From Apostichopus japonicus (Eukaryota > Echinodermata > Holothuroidea > Aspidochirotida > Stichopodidae): a DNA stretch of 64,000 nucleotides. The DNA is taken from NCBI RefSeq assembly GCF_037975245.1, contig NC_092576.1:8405501-8469500 (forward strand). The letters run 5' to 3'. Below, piece by piece: positions 1 to 10,687 of the stretch (within the stretch, counting starts at the first letter, position 1; each line of letters opens with the position of its first letter). The notes beneath the pieces are model-generated. The model saw only the letters and a program-made list of their open reading frames with translations. It was not told the DNA's origin and did not search any database. The position numbers were made by a program, and so were the translations under genes.

Positions 1-2160
1 ATTGTACGTATCAGTGCAGTCAATGCAGTCAGTGTGTCAGTGCAGTTGTATTGTAAGTACCTCTCTCCTAGCAATTTTACCTCCCTCCATCAACCGTTTA
101 CTATTGATTATCTGAAACATATATTAGGCTCTTAGCAGCCACTTCTCCTCTACTCAGGTTAAAATGTCAAAGTCATAACATCAGTTGAAGTGCTTCCCTA
201 CAAGGTGTTTGTCAATACTCATAAAATGTAAGAAGCTCAGCTTAAATTAATGTAACTACGTAGCATATATATATCAGTTACATTGGAACAATCTTCCAAA
301 GTTCAGAGTAAATACTGTATGTACGGCTCCAAGGCTATATATCCCAAACAGCGCAATCTGCGCTGGTTTTACATTCGTACATGTATGTATTAAAACATTT
401 GCAGTACGTACTTAATAGGCTACAGTGACGCAACATTAAACATGTAAATTTTATTGTTTTCCTCAAATATGAGTATAAATAGTAAACATCCTTTTGCACA
501 AGATCTGCACAATTTTCCTTTAAGACTTTTGTCGTAAATGTATCAAGCATTCCAGATATCAGACCACACACAAATATATAAACCCATTCCTCATTTTTAA
601 CATCCTAGCACTAACACTGGTCTGTAGTACATGTAGTGACCTTCCCAGAAAGTGGCAACTATGTTATAGCCTGGTAAAAATATGTCTACATCTAAAAATA
701 CCAAAGCTGCAAAATAAGGAAGTCAGTTCTCAATCCAGGATACCGTCCATTCCCAGGATCTGTTTTTGATTTCCTCATGGCTGTTAAATGGGTCGTAACC
801 ACTTCTGGCTTGCCAGCATTCTGAAAACCAAATTTCTGAGTACCCGTCTGAGAGGGGGAAATCCTTTTGGCACACTGGTAAACCAAGCTTGGAGCAATTG
901 GGAACAAGGAACTGCAGGTCACATAAATTGAGAAGCAGTGCAAGAATATATATCTTGACTGGACTGAAATGTATTGATCCAAAGTATACCATCAACTACC
1001 ATGGCATCCTATACCCTCTGTAGAACGAATCCTGTAACAGGTACCTTAGAATGCATGCTGCGTCACAAAGATTGTGGAGAAAATCCAGTGTGGAATTCTG
1101 CAGAGCTAATGCGTAGTGCAGCAATTACTGTACGTATTATTGCAGAGGTGATGTAAAACCTCACATATTTCTCTCTGTAAATGTTTTCATCGCTATCATG
1201 TGTACAAATGTGACGATATCCTTACCTATTACAACTTCCCCCAATTGTTATTCTAACTTCCCTTTTTGTAGTGGATGGAAAAATTGTTTTAAACACTACC
1301 CTATTTACGTGATGAAAGACAAGTTCTGTAGAGCTGCGATTTGCCAGTACTGTATATATTCTAAAGCAAAACGGTGCAGGCTAACACAAATTTAATTTAA
1401 AAGACTCATTCCTAAACATTCTTCCTTTCAATGGCAACCCCATGTAGTGATTTTCCCAGGTAAGCTGTGCAACCCATAATTAATTAATGTAAACTATTTA
1501 GTGGTTAATCATTAAACATGCACACTGACTGCTAATTAAAATGTAATTTTAATAATTGCATATTAACTTTCAAATGATTAACCAAGAACACACTCACTCA
1601 TGTTTATCAAAACTTGGTCAAAACAAATCACTGTAGCATATCAGGTGGGAAATTTGCTCGCAGATTCCACTGGATAAATTTGTTTATCTTTCCAGTTTTC
1701 TTCCTTTTTTCTTCCTTTTTTTTTATTGTAAAATTTGACTAACAAGCTCATTATATACCCCAAACCATTGAAGGTCAATTACTCAAACTGTGGGAAAACT
1801 GTAGCTAATATGTATATACAGCAAAAGTTGAATTTACTTAAAACTTCAAAAGAGGGCCTGATGTATGATCCATCCATCCTAGCATGAACTTTTTCAGAGG
1901 TTAATTGAAACCAAAAATTGATTGTGAGGGACAGAATTCTGAAAGACAAATGGACAGACAATTAAAACCAATTAAAGAGGATTGTCTTAGCAAAAGCATT
2001 TTAGGGACGACTGGGGATTTTACGAGCGAGCGATAATCCTCTGAAACTTACAGATTTTCTTTCCTCGATTTTCAGAAATAAATGTCATCTCAATCTGGCC
2101 ACGTACCACGGTACCTGACCAGGCTAAAGGAAATCAAACATGGCTGTAAAAAACGCTCAC
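1..2160. other. Plastin intron 2 sequence, no exon seen
   Basis: This stretch lies downstream (minus strand) of the plastin EF-hand exon, so it should be the following intron. The next plastin exon would encode the rest of the EF-hand lobe and then the calponin-homology domains, and I find nothing like that here. Short ORFs around 692-1,156 overlap one another on both strands and resemble no family I know. AT-rich, with no clear repeat. Confidence 0.5.
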
Positions 2161-2316
2161 CTCTATAAACTCGTCAAACTCAATGGTGCCATTCTTGTCT
2201 CTGTCCACTTCAGCGATCATCTCTCGGAGTTTGTAACCAGGGATGGATTCACCGACCGATTTCATGACCTCCCCTAACTCTTTACTGCTGATGTGACCAT
2301 TCTTATCCAAGTCAAA
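2161..2316 (-). CDS. PLS: Plastin/fimbrin coding exon 2 (EF-hand pair)
   Basis: Plastins (fimbrins) are cytosolic proteins that bundle actin filaments; their N-terminal EF-hands make bundling calcium-sensitive. The exon is 156 nt (52 codons) between an AG acceptor at 2,318-2,317 and a GTGAGC donor at 2,160. It encodes two EF-hand loops, DLDKNGHISSKE and DRDKNGTIEFDE, joined by the plastin-like segment ESIPGYKLREMI. Both loops keep the acidic or polar residues at positions 1, 3, 5 and 12, so calcium binding is likely. It is phase 0 at both ends and joins the 23-codon exon at 33,485-33,553 without a break. Calmodulin or troponin C would also give EF-hands, but the PGYKLREM linker and the partner exon (SEEELAEIRASFEE) point to plastin. 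The actin-binding exons lie beyond position 1. Confidence 0.88.
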
Positions 2317-2924
2317 CTGACAACAAATAGAAGAAAAATCATTTAAAGGAAATGATCAACAAATAATAAAAGATATAAATCTGAAAAAAATACTTGGAAT
2401 ATTTCAAATTGAAAAAAAATGCTATATGCAAAATATGATTGTATATTCTCCAAAGGTAGGTTCCTTTTTGCTTGGCTTTTTCTTTTTTTGTTTTGCCATT
2501 TCGGTCATTGTTTTGAAATTGATGATTTCATAACACTGCCGCAAATTTCCCTTTTTATTGGAATTTTGCTAAATATTTGGTAACGGCCTGAAGAGTTAAA
2601 TAACAAGGAAGCAGCCAATTTAACTGTTACTGATTGCTGTAAACATCTGTGTAGAAGAAACGTACAAGAGAAATTTTGTAATATACATTGTGAATGATCA
2701 GGGAATCTTCCACACACTTAGTAAATATGGATCAATTTTTCAGTGAATGCCCTTTATTACAACCTAGAAAATCCTTCTTTCTTCCTGGTTGGGATAATTA
2801 ATAAAACAAAGATATATTTATCATGTCTATATAATACAGACGCTCCAATCTAACTTAGCTGTGTAAAATATATACCGAAAATACCAAACACCAATGGTGT
2901 GGATGTTTACGAGTTACAAGCTTA

Positions 2925-3065
2925 CCTGTCTCCCCACCACCTGAGCACTTTCATTCTGCTATGCCTAGAATGAACTGGTAACCTTTTTTAACACTATGTG
3001 CCCTCTATGACCAGCCCCTCCGGTCAATGCCCTCCCTTCTCATACTGCTATCCAAAGTGCCAGTA
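2925..3065 (-). repeat. Dispersed palindromic repeat, copy a
   Basis: Read on the minus strand this copy runs from CTGGCACTTTGGA through GGCATTGACCGGAGGGGC, AGTGTTAAAA and the hairpin TTCATTCTA-loop-TAGAATGAA (one arm base changed here) to GGGGAGACAGGTAAGC. It matches the plus-strand copy at 19,437-19,615 along its whole length. The family is described under findings. Confidence 0.7.
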
Positions 3066-3937
3066 GTTTTTCATTGCGATTTTTTGTACGTAATTCGTTC
3101 GAAACTGTGACCAAAATTAGTGACATTTTAGCACAGCTACCCCATTGTCCCATATAGTGGAACTGAATCATCATGATCAGTTAGATAGACTCTTGAAACA
3201 GACTTGTAGAGACTTATATGACCATTTCAAAGAAGGAAAAAAAGTCATAACAACCCTCCCACATACTTCTGTCATCTATTCTTCATGACTTTACAACCTA
3301 AATGACCTAGAAAACTTGTCTATCTTGGGAGTTGAAGAAGAAGGTTATTTCCTGATACAGCAAAATTAACTCAGGACAGCAAAATTAACTCAGGACTGCA
3401 AACTTCCATCGGTTAGATCTATCTACATAGAGGAGCTTTTGTTCATTGGATTCTATTAAGGAGAGATTGCATCTGTGACCTCCAAGATTTCTTAGTTTTC
3501 TTCCTCAAAGGCAGGATGTTATAAATAGGAGTTAATCATTGACAGTAGCAGGGATCTGATTCTTATTTGATTGGATTTCCTCTCCATCAGATGTTCACAT
3601 CCTCCACTTTATAAAGTAACGAGAAAAGAGTTTAACAAGAAAACCCAGGACATGTCTGAAAAACACATGTGCTAGTACTTATTGCATGCTATCAAAATAC
3701 ACTTATAAGCAATGTACTGTACTGTAGTATGCCACTTACTGTTAAGTACTAATATCTATATCTATACTTTACACAGGGGTCATCTTGTAAGTAGGACATT
3801 GTTTGACGTTTTAAGTACCTTCTTCTGTGATACTTAAAAATTTACAGAGTAACCGATATGTTTGTCTGTATTAAGGAATGAAATGATACACGCTTATGAA
3901 TTTTTCTTTCTGTACTAACAGTAGGTGTGGGCACTAC

Positions 3938-3941
3938 GTAC
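3938..3941. repeat. Target-site duplication, left copy (GTAC)
   Basis: GTAC immediately precedes the left LTR and is repeated immediately after the right LTR at 13,445-13,448. A 4-bp duplication is normal for Ty3/Gypsy integrases. GTAC is common in this DNA, so a chance match is possible but unlikely at both exact edges. Confidence 0.8.
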
Positions 3942-4975
3942 TGTAACGCTTTCCGCTTCGGTGTGTATGGTGAAGTACCCAGTTGGCAATTGAGGAAGGG
4001 GGGTTGTAGAAAGAGACTCGAGGACACCGTTGAAAAGAAGTACACTAACAGTGCATTAAGAGTTTAAAAAGTATAATTAGGTAAACAATGTACCTGCCGT
4101 ACATCTTTCGTAAAGCATGATAAACAAATAATATATACAGAAAGTAGAACAATAAAACCTAAACACAATAACAAGGGCGTCATACATGAATTAGCCCTAA
4201 TATGTAAGCTGCCTAGCAGCGCAGCTAACTATAGGCGCTGCGTCGAAGACAACGCAGCGCAAGCACAACGCAGCTAATCTATAGGTACTGCGTCAAGGGC
4301 GACGCAGCGTAAGGACAACGCAGCGCAGCTAACGATGATATTCGTCAGCCCGCGAACCCTACGCAGCGACGACCTCGCGCAGGCACAAGCAGTTACGCAG
4401 CGCAGCTGCAGAGTGCATGCAGGCACAAGCAGTTACGCAGCGCAACTGCTGAGTGCATAACTTGACCCTCTGCACAAGCCAAAAATAATCTAAGTCCCTA
4501 AAACAACATCCAAATTCGGCATAGATTCTGCCTAGCAAATTACACTAAATATATCGCAACTTAATGTCTAATATCGCTCCTTGCACGACATTATAAATAC
4601 CCCCGTAACTGTATAGAACCCTATACACGATTTAATTAACCAATTATGAAAAAGCCAGTGAGATTGACAAGCGCTATAGCCCAATGACAGCCGGTCAACG
4701 GTCTCTACAATACTATACGAATATGAACTAACCCCGCCCCACTGTCTATGCACCCCTAATAATTACCCGTATACTAAGAACAAAGGAGGCCTTGTCCACC
4801 GGACTGTTTACATAAAGCCCCGGCAGCAAGAACCAACTTCCGCAGCCAGCAATAAACTGATACTCAAGTTACACAAACTAGAGACCTCCTAGCTGAAACG
4901 TTACGTAAGAAACATTTTATAACGGTAAATAGAAAATACGTACACACGAGAAAATTAGGTTGTTTTCCCGTAACA
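3942..4975 (-). repeat. 3' LTR of the Gypsy element
   Basis: 1,034 bp. Read on the plus strand it begins TGTAACGC and ends CCCGTAACA, giving TG...CA borders. It holds a cluster of short direct repeats built on GCAGCGCAGCTA and ACGCAGCG (about 4,210-4,450). A 61-codon ORF inside the LTR is not considered a gene. Confidence 0.95.
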
Positions 4976-4987
4976 CTCTTCCCACCC
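4976..4987 (-). promoter_or_regulatory. Polypurine tract of the Gypsy element
   Basis: On the minus strand GGGTGGGAAGAG lies directly upstream of the 3' LTR, the place where plus-strand DNA synthesis is primed. It is assigned by position and purine content. Confidence 0.75.
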
Positions 4988-6020
4988 AAGATACAAATGC
5001 GTCCTCGCATTTCTTACCATCTAAAACATGAACTAAATGTGTAACCTAAATCAAAATGGAATACCTCGTAAATCGAAACAACGGAATACCTATCAAGTGC
5101 ATAACCCGCAAAGTAAACGTTCACGTATTCAAGAACAAACTTAACATTCAAATGTTACTTAACGAGGTAAACAAACATAAACAAAGTAAAATAGCATGTA
5201 CATGAATAAAAATGAAAAGTATAAAAGTAAACATAAACAAAGAATTTGAAGAAAAAAAAATAGTAAACGTGTTTGATTAAAACAAACTCAATAGAAGAAA
5301 AATTCAATGATGAAAACTTAAATGTCGCACGGTAATATACATTTTGCAATAGTGTCTGACTATGACGAAATCTTGTGCAGAAACTACTGCTCACCCACTC
5401 CGCCACACCTGACAGACAACAAAATAAACAACGATAAAGAATAACAGCAACACAACAATTTGAGTGTCACCCATGCAACGCTTAAAATACAGCAAGATAA
5501 AACATTATTTTGATTTAACTACCCCTTCCCGCCAAAGAACCAAATGCGTCCTCGCATTTAACGGCAAATTGAACAAAAATCAAAATGCAAGTTACAACTA
5601 CAACAGCTTATTAGCAATATGAATACAGTACTGACCTGCATACGGTCCAAACAGAACACATGAATGGAAAATATTCATACACAAGTAATAAAATCGTCCA
5701 TGTTAAAGTATAAAAACAATAAATCTTTGAGTGTCCAACTGTCCATGAACAACTAGGAAACATTCAACTTCGTGAAAAGGAAATGCCGTAGCAGAGCGTC
5801 CACAGTAAAACACGTAAAATATAAGTTACCGCGGTCCACAGACAATCAAACTAGGTGGTTACTAATTAAAACAGAAACGAGCAGAAGTGGTTTGTGTGGT
5901 ATTGGTATCGCTGAAATTTCGAAAGTAATGTAAGATAAAACCGCGATTTTCAGGCAGAGAAAGTGTTTGCGTAGTCTTGTTGCTTTATCCGCTTTCACAT
6001 CTCAAAGTGTGAGTTACATT
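4988..6020 (-). other. Untranslated 3' region of the Gypsy element
   Basis: About 1 kb between the zinc-finger ORF and the polypurine tract. It is AT-rich and has no ORF I can support. A short phrase, ACCAAATGCGTCCTCGCATTT-like, occurs twice (near 4,990 and 5,540). Confidence 0.7.
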
Positions 6021-6659
6021 TTAAACTTTGTGTTCAAATTTGTCGACCGTTACGTAAATTTGTCCGTTCGGCAAGACTACAGTGGAGATTCGCTCGCTCA
6101 AGTTATTATTTCGTAGGCTGAGGTTTTCTTCGGCGATGTTCAGGTCGGCTGCTTCTTTAGCTCGTTTAATAACACGCAGTGCGTTTTCCTCACCATCGAC
6201 TGTCGAAGGCCGCTTCGCAGGTGACACCTGTGGGGTGGGGGGAACATCCCTCTGTTGTGGGTCGTCCGTTCGTGGCAATCCATGTTCTGAAAGCGGTGTC
6301 CCAAGTAGTTCGGACAACATTGGCCACCCTGGTCCGTCAGTGTTCCGCTGGGGCCTCGGTGGGGATTTGAGGTGGGGAACGGTAGAGGTCGCTTCACCGG
6401 CACTAGTGGAAGTCCCTGCCAATGCATTTGTAGTTGAATGGCGGTTACTCGCATGGCGAGTTACGTCCGCTTTCCTCTCCGACGAGTAGTCGCATATGTC
6501 ACACTTAAACATTTTCTTCACATCCCCGTGCTTCTCACTATAGTGTCTCTTCAGTTCGGTAAGAGAGGGGTAGCGCCTCTTACACACCTTACACTTGTAT
6601 TCAGCGTCGTACAGGGAAGACATCGTAAAAAAACAAACAATTAAACACAGTGTCAGCAA
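6021..6659 (-). CDS. Gypsy third ORF: two-C2H2 zinc-finger protein
   Basis: An uninterrupted ORF downstream of pol, in the position an env gene takes in some Gypsy elements. It encodes 212 residues, or 200 if translation starts at the internal Met at 6,623 (MSSLYDAEYKC), which removes a short hydrophobic lead. Two C2H2 fingers follow, each C-x2-C-x12-H-x4-H: CKVCKRRYPSLTELKRHYSE-K-H and CDICDYSSERKADVTRH...H. After them come a Ser/Thr/Pro-rich segment and a charged helical C-terminus. I see no signal peptide, fusion peptide or C-terminal membrane anchor, so it does not look like an envelope protein. Binding DNA or RNA, perhaps for self-regulation or targeting, is inference. It lies 201 bp downstream of pol and its expression mode (subgenomic RNA or reinitiation) is not visible. 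Confidence 0.85.
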   Translation of the reverse strand: MLTLCLIVCFFTMSSLYDAEYKCKVCKRRYPSLTELKRHYSEKHGDVKKMFKCDICDYSSERKADVTRHASNRHSTTNALAGTSTSAGEATSTVPHLKSPPRPQRNTDGPGWPMLSELLGTPLSEHGLPRTDDPQQRDVPPTPQVSPAKRPSTVDGEENALRVIKRAKEAADLNIAEENLSLRNNNLSERISTVVLPNGQIYVTVDKFEHKV

Positions 6660-6860
6660 ATGGTCTTGCAGTGTTGATAGCTCCGGAGGTGTTGATATGA
6701 GTGAAATTTATAAACAACGGCCTTCGATGGTTGGGCGCTACGTGGGTATCTTCCCCAGCGGGATATCGTCCGGTGGTTAGGACTTCCCTCTTTTGTTTAT
6801 GTTTTCCCGGGGGATAACTTTTGGACAAGAGGTGGTAGAGGTGATAGTTTCGTCTCTGTT

Positions 6861-9800
6861 TTAGTGCTTTCGCAGTTCCTCTATAGTGGGTACAACCAGG
6901 GGCGTTAAAGACTGACTTTTCAGTGGTTTGAGTAACCACAATGGCGGATCGTCTCCTACATACGGTTTTAGGCGGTTATGGTGTACAACGGTTGGTTTCT
7001 TCTTAGGTCCCATCTGTACTCGATATACAACATCCGTTAGTTTCTTGATCACCCGTCCCGGACCGTCCCATCGTTTCTGTAACTTGGGAGACACACCTTT
7101 TTTCCTCTTGGTGTTCAGGAGCCAAATTATGTCTCCTGCTTTGTATGTATGGGTATGTACGGCCTTGTCATGGAACTTTTTCTGCTTCTCACTAGAGAGT
7201 TTCAACCGTTTTCTCGCAAGTTCATGCACTTCGTACAGAGTTCCCTCTAGTTCTGTTACAAATTTCGGAATGGCTGTAGAAGTGGTTCCGACGTCGTCCG
7301 GTGGTGGGGGGACTGTGGTGCTGAGTGGGAGTCCCAGTTTGCGCCCAAGCATCAGTTCAGCCGGGGAGAACCCAGTGCTTTCATGTTCTGCCGAACGGTA
7401 GGCCATTAGCACGTAGGGAATCCAAGAATCCCAATCAAGTTGGTCTTTGGCGACAACAGCCGATAACATCTCTGCTAACGTTCGATTAAACCTTTCAACC
7501 ATCCCATCAGATTGAGGATGGAATGGTGTCGTTCTTGTTTTGTTGATGTCGAGCAACCGACACATGTGTTGAAATAGCTCCGACTCGAATTGCCTGCCCT
7601 GGTCGGTGTGTAATTCATCAGGCACTCCGTACCTACAGATAAACTGTTCTACTAACAGTCGGGCAACCGTTTCGGCCTCCATATCAGCCATCGGATACGC
7701 CTCTGTCCATTTAGTAAAATAGTCGGCAATCACGAGAACGTAGCGGTTTCCACGAGTCGACTTCGGCAGCGGTCCCATGATGTCCATAGCACATCGTTGC
7801 ATTGTGTGACCTGATCCGTACTGTTTAAGTTCTGCGTTAAATTTCTTGCTCGGTCCCTTCCTCGATGCACACTGATCACAACCCCTACACCAGTTCTCTA
7901 CACTTCGCCGGTAACCACTCCAGTAGAACTTATCTCTTATTCGGCCCAGCGTTTTCTTCGCCATCAGGTGACCCGAAAGCCTGTGGTTGTGCGCCTGCGT
8001 CAATATTTCCTGCTGCAATTTCTTCGGTACAATCAGCTGCAGCATTACAGAGTTACCAGAGTCGGATTCAAGCTCCCGATAAAGCACGCCCTCTTTACGT
8101 TTCAGCCTGTCCCATTGGCCCCAATAGTTTTTAAGTGCAGGACTGCCAGGTGATACCTGCGCCCAGTTAGGCCTCGAGTCCTGTACGTCCTTCCATAGTA
8201 GGATCGGTCCGATGTCATTGTCGTTCAATTGCATCTCTCTTAATTCAGATTGAGTGTGTTTGTGGTACCAGGGAGACACTTCGTTCTGATTGACCACCTC
8301 CGACTGTGAACCAGTAGCATCTGAGTCTGAGAGTGTTGCGGGCGCATTAGTGATTGCAAAGATATTTCCCGTCTCTGTTTTTGCTACTTCTTCCTTTGCC
8401 TCGGAGTTGGTGCAAAACCGACAGTCAGTACAAGGCCTCCTGGACATGGCGTCAGCGTTACCATGTAGTCTACCCGGGCGGTGCTGAATTTCATAATGGT
8501 ATATGGAAAGGGTTTCCAGCCATCTTGCAAGTTGACCTTCTGGATTTTTAAAGTTTGTCAGCCAACGAAGAGCCCCATGATCAGTACGGATAAGAAACTT
8601 TGCACCATATAGATAATGGTGAAAATGTTTTACCAACGCCACTATCGCCAAAAGTTCCTTTCTTGTGACGCAGTAATTCCTTTCTGCTTTCGACATTGCC
8701 TTACTAAAATAAGCTATTACACAATCTTGTGTGTTTCCTTCCTTGCGCTGGGAGAGGACTGATCCGTAGGCTAGGTTGCTGGCGTCTGTGTCCAAAATGA
8801 AAGTCCCTTTTTCTTCTGGGTAGGCTAGTATTGGACTGGTGGTCAAAGCATGTTTTAGCTTCTTAAAAGCCAGATCGCATTCATCGCACCAGACAAACTT
8901 TGTTTCCTTTTCTGTCAATCGGAACAAAGGCGCGCACACTCTGGAAAATCCCTGAATGAACTGTCGGTAGTACGAGCAAAGTCCGATAAAGCTACGAACT
9001 TCCGTCACAGAACAAGGTGTCGGCCAGTCGACAACAGCTGTAATTTTCTCAGGATTCGGCGCAATACCTTTACTGGAGACAATGTGCCCTAGGTAACTGA
9101 CTTCTCGCTGAAACAAGCAACACTTCGATGGGTTCAGCTTCAACTTAGCTTCCCGAAGCCGTTGGAAAACTTCAGTAAGTCTGCTCAAAGCCTGATCAAA
9201 CGACGTTCCGTAGACAATCACATCGTCAAGATAGAGTAAACAGGTCTGCCACTGAAGTCCTCTTAGAACTCTCTCCATTAACCGTTCGAAAGTTGCGGGG
9301 GCATTGCACAGACCGAAAGGAAGAACCTTGAATTGAAACAAACCCCTGTTAGTTACAAACGCCGTCTTAGGACGATCCTGTTCGGCTACTTCGACCTGCC
9401 AATACCCGCTTGCTAGGTCCAGAGTAGAGAACCACTTCGAACCCGCCAGCGTGTCGAGGGAATCATCGATCCGGGGGAGGGGGTAAGAGTCCTTCTCCGT
9501 CACATTGTTCAGTTTCCTGTAATCTATACAATATCGAAGCGAACCGTCTTTCTTCTTCACAAGCACCACCGGGGAGGACCAGGCACTATTTGAGGGTTCG
9601 ATGACTCTTTGTCTTAGCATTTTGTCGAGTTCTTTGTCGGCTTCCGCCTTCTTATGAATAGTTAGCCGTCTAGGCGCCTGGCGGATGGGTTTCGCAGTAC
9701 CAGTATCGATCTCGTGCTTAACCAAGTCTGTACGACCAAGGTCTTCTTTCGATCGAGCGAAAACATTTGCGTTATCCGCAAGAAGCTGCCTTACCCTATC

Positions 9801-10613
9801 CGCCTCTTCCTTCGAAAGGTCGACGCAACTCTTTTCGGCCAGAATTTCGAGGTGTTCCCCCAACGCAATTATCCCTTTAGCCCCTGACCTCTCCCCTTTA
9901 GTCACCGTCCGGCATTTCGCCCGCTCAGAAGCGATACCGTCGACTAGTTCGACGGGCTGGCATTGCCCGACAGAAGTTCCTTCATAAAGGGTAACTGGTT
10001 GGTCTGTCACGTTCATAAGCCTTAAAGGAATCACTCCCTTAGACGGGTCCACGAGTGCCCTAGCCACCATCAACTGTCGACGTCTCAAGAAGCTTTCGCT
10101 GCACTCCACAATTGCACTTGCCGACATCTCCATCTGCGCAGACGTTCTCGCCATGACAACTTTCTCGCTGCTAGCAGGAACAACTACAGTGTTAGCAACA
10201 ACAACCCGAGTTCCAACAGATTTATCCACATCTGTACCCAGTTGCTCCAGTTGCCTCTTCCCTATTGTTAACTTTCCTGCTCCAGCGTCAATTGTGCAGT
10301 TATACAACTTCAAAAAGTCATAGCCCAGAAGCGCATCAGCATCGATATCCGCCACCAAAACTTCGTGCTCCACTTCAAGTTCACCCACTTTCAGAAGGAG
10401 ATTTCCTCTTCCAAGAAATGTCAGCGGCCTACCGTCAGCAGCAGCCAAATCTAAAGGAACTTCATCCAGTCGCAAAGCTTTCCCCGTGGTCAGCCTCCTA
10501 AACACTCCCGTCTGTATTACAGTAACTTCAGCACCAGTGTCTACCAGGAAATTCACCCTAACACCTTCCAGCTTCCCAGTTACATACAAACTGTTGGATC
10601 CAACTGACCACAA
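6861..10613 (-). CDS. pol: Gypsy pol polyprotein
   Basis: An uninterrupted polyprotein of about 1,250 residues. Protease has the active site DTGAE near residue 25. Reverse transcriptase carries the YLDD catalytic box near 461 (about 9,222-9,233). RNase H has TDASNLAYGS near 607. Integrase has an HHCC zinc site (about 870-920) and a DD35E triad: D in DIMGPL, D in TDQGRQFES, and E in MVERFNR, with 35 residues between the last two. A GPY/F-like module (RWDGPGRVIKKL) follows; I see no chromodomain. The codon at 10,613 is TTG, not ATG. The same frame is open upstream past the gag stop and is -1 relative to gag, so pol is probably made by -1 frameshifting near the gag end (candidate GGAAAAC at about 10,694-10,700) and is not separately initiated. 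Confidence 0.95.
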   Translation of the reverse strand: MWSVGSNSLYVTGKLEGVRVNFLVDTGAEVTVIQTGVFRRLTTGKALRLDEVPLDLAAADGRPLTFLGRGNLLLKVGELEVEHEVLVADIDADALLGYDFLKLYNCTIDAGAGKLTIGKRQLEQLGTDVDKSVGTRVVVANTVVVPASSEKVVMARTSAQMEMSASAIVECSESFLRRRQLMVARALVDPSKGVIPLRLMNVTDQPVTLYEGTSVGQCQPVELVDGIASERAKCRTVTKGERSGAKGIIALGEHLEILAEKSCVDLSKEEADRVRQLLADNANVFARSKEDLGRTDLVKHEIDTGTAKPIRQAPRRLTIHKKAEADKELDKMLRQRVIEPSNSAWSSPVVLVKKKDGSLRYCIDYRKLNNVTEKDSYPLPRIDDSLDTLAGSKWFSTLDLASGYWQVEVAEQDRPKTAFVTNRGLFQFKVLPFGLCNAPATFERLMERVLRGLQWQTCLLYLDDVIVYGTSFDQALSRLTEVFQRLREAKLKLNPSKCCLFQREVSYLGHIVSSKGIAPNPEKITAVVDWPTPCSVTEVRSFIGLCSYYRQFIQGFSRVCAPLFRLTEKETKFVWCDECDLAFKKLKHALTTSPILAYPEEKGTFILDTDASNLAYGSVLSQRKEGNTQDCVIAYFSKAMSKAERNYCVTRKELLAIVALVKHFHHYLYGAKFLIRTDHGALRWLTNFKNPEGQLARWLETLSIYHYEIQHRPGRLHGNADAMSRRPCTDCRFCTNSEAKEEVAKTETGNIFAITNAPATLSDSDATGSQSEVVNQNEVSPWYHKHTQSELREMQLNDNDIGPILLWKDVQDSRPNWAQVSPGSPALKNYWGQWDRLKRKEGVLYRELESDSGNSVMLQLIVPKKLQQEILTQAHNHRLSGHLMAKKTLGRIRDKFYWSGYRRSVENWCRGCDQCASRKGPSKKFNAELKQYGSGHTMQRCAMDIMGPLPKSTRGNRYVLVIADYFTKWTEAYPMADMEAETVARLLVEQFICRYGVPDELHTDQGRQFESELFQHMCRLLDINKTRTTPFHPQSDGMVERFNRTLAEMLSAVVAKDQLDWDSWIPYVLMAYRSAEHESTGFSPAELMLGRKLGLPLSTTVPPPPDDVGTTSTAIPKFVTELEGTLYEVHELARKRLKLSSEKQKKFHDKAVHTHTYKAGDIIWLLNTKRKKGVSPKLQKRWDGPGRVIKKLTDVVYRVQMGPKKKPTVVHHNRLKPYVGDDPPLWLLKPLKSQSLTPLVVPTIEELRKH

Positions 10614-10687
10614 TCGCTTCCGCGAAAGTGCTAACTCTATGGGCTTATTTTGGAAACAAGTTGACCTTCGCCCCGCAAGGTCAACTC

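Noticed and set aside
692-1156. Possible small exons near the left edge
   Set aside because: Overlapping frames on both strands, no recognisable domain, and no fit to the plastin reading phase.
6082-6489. Plus-strand ORFs opposite the Gypsy genes (also 6,928-7,401 and 11,245-11,715)
   Set aside because: They are antisense shadows of the zinc-finger ORF, pol and gag.
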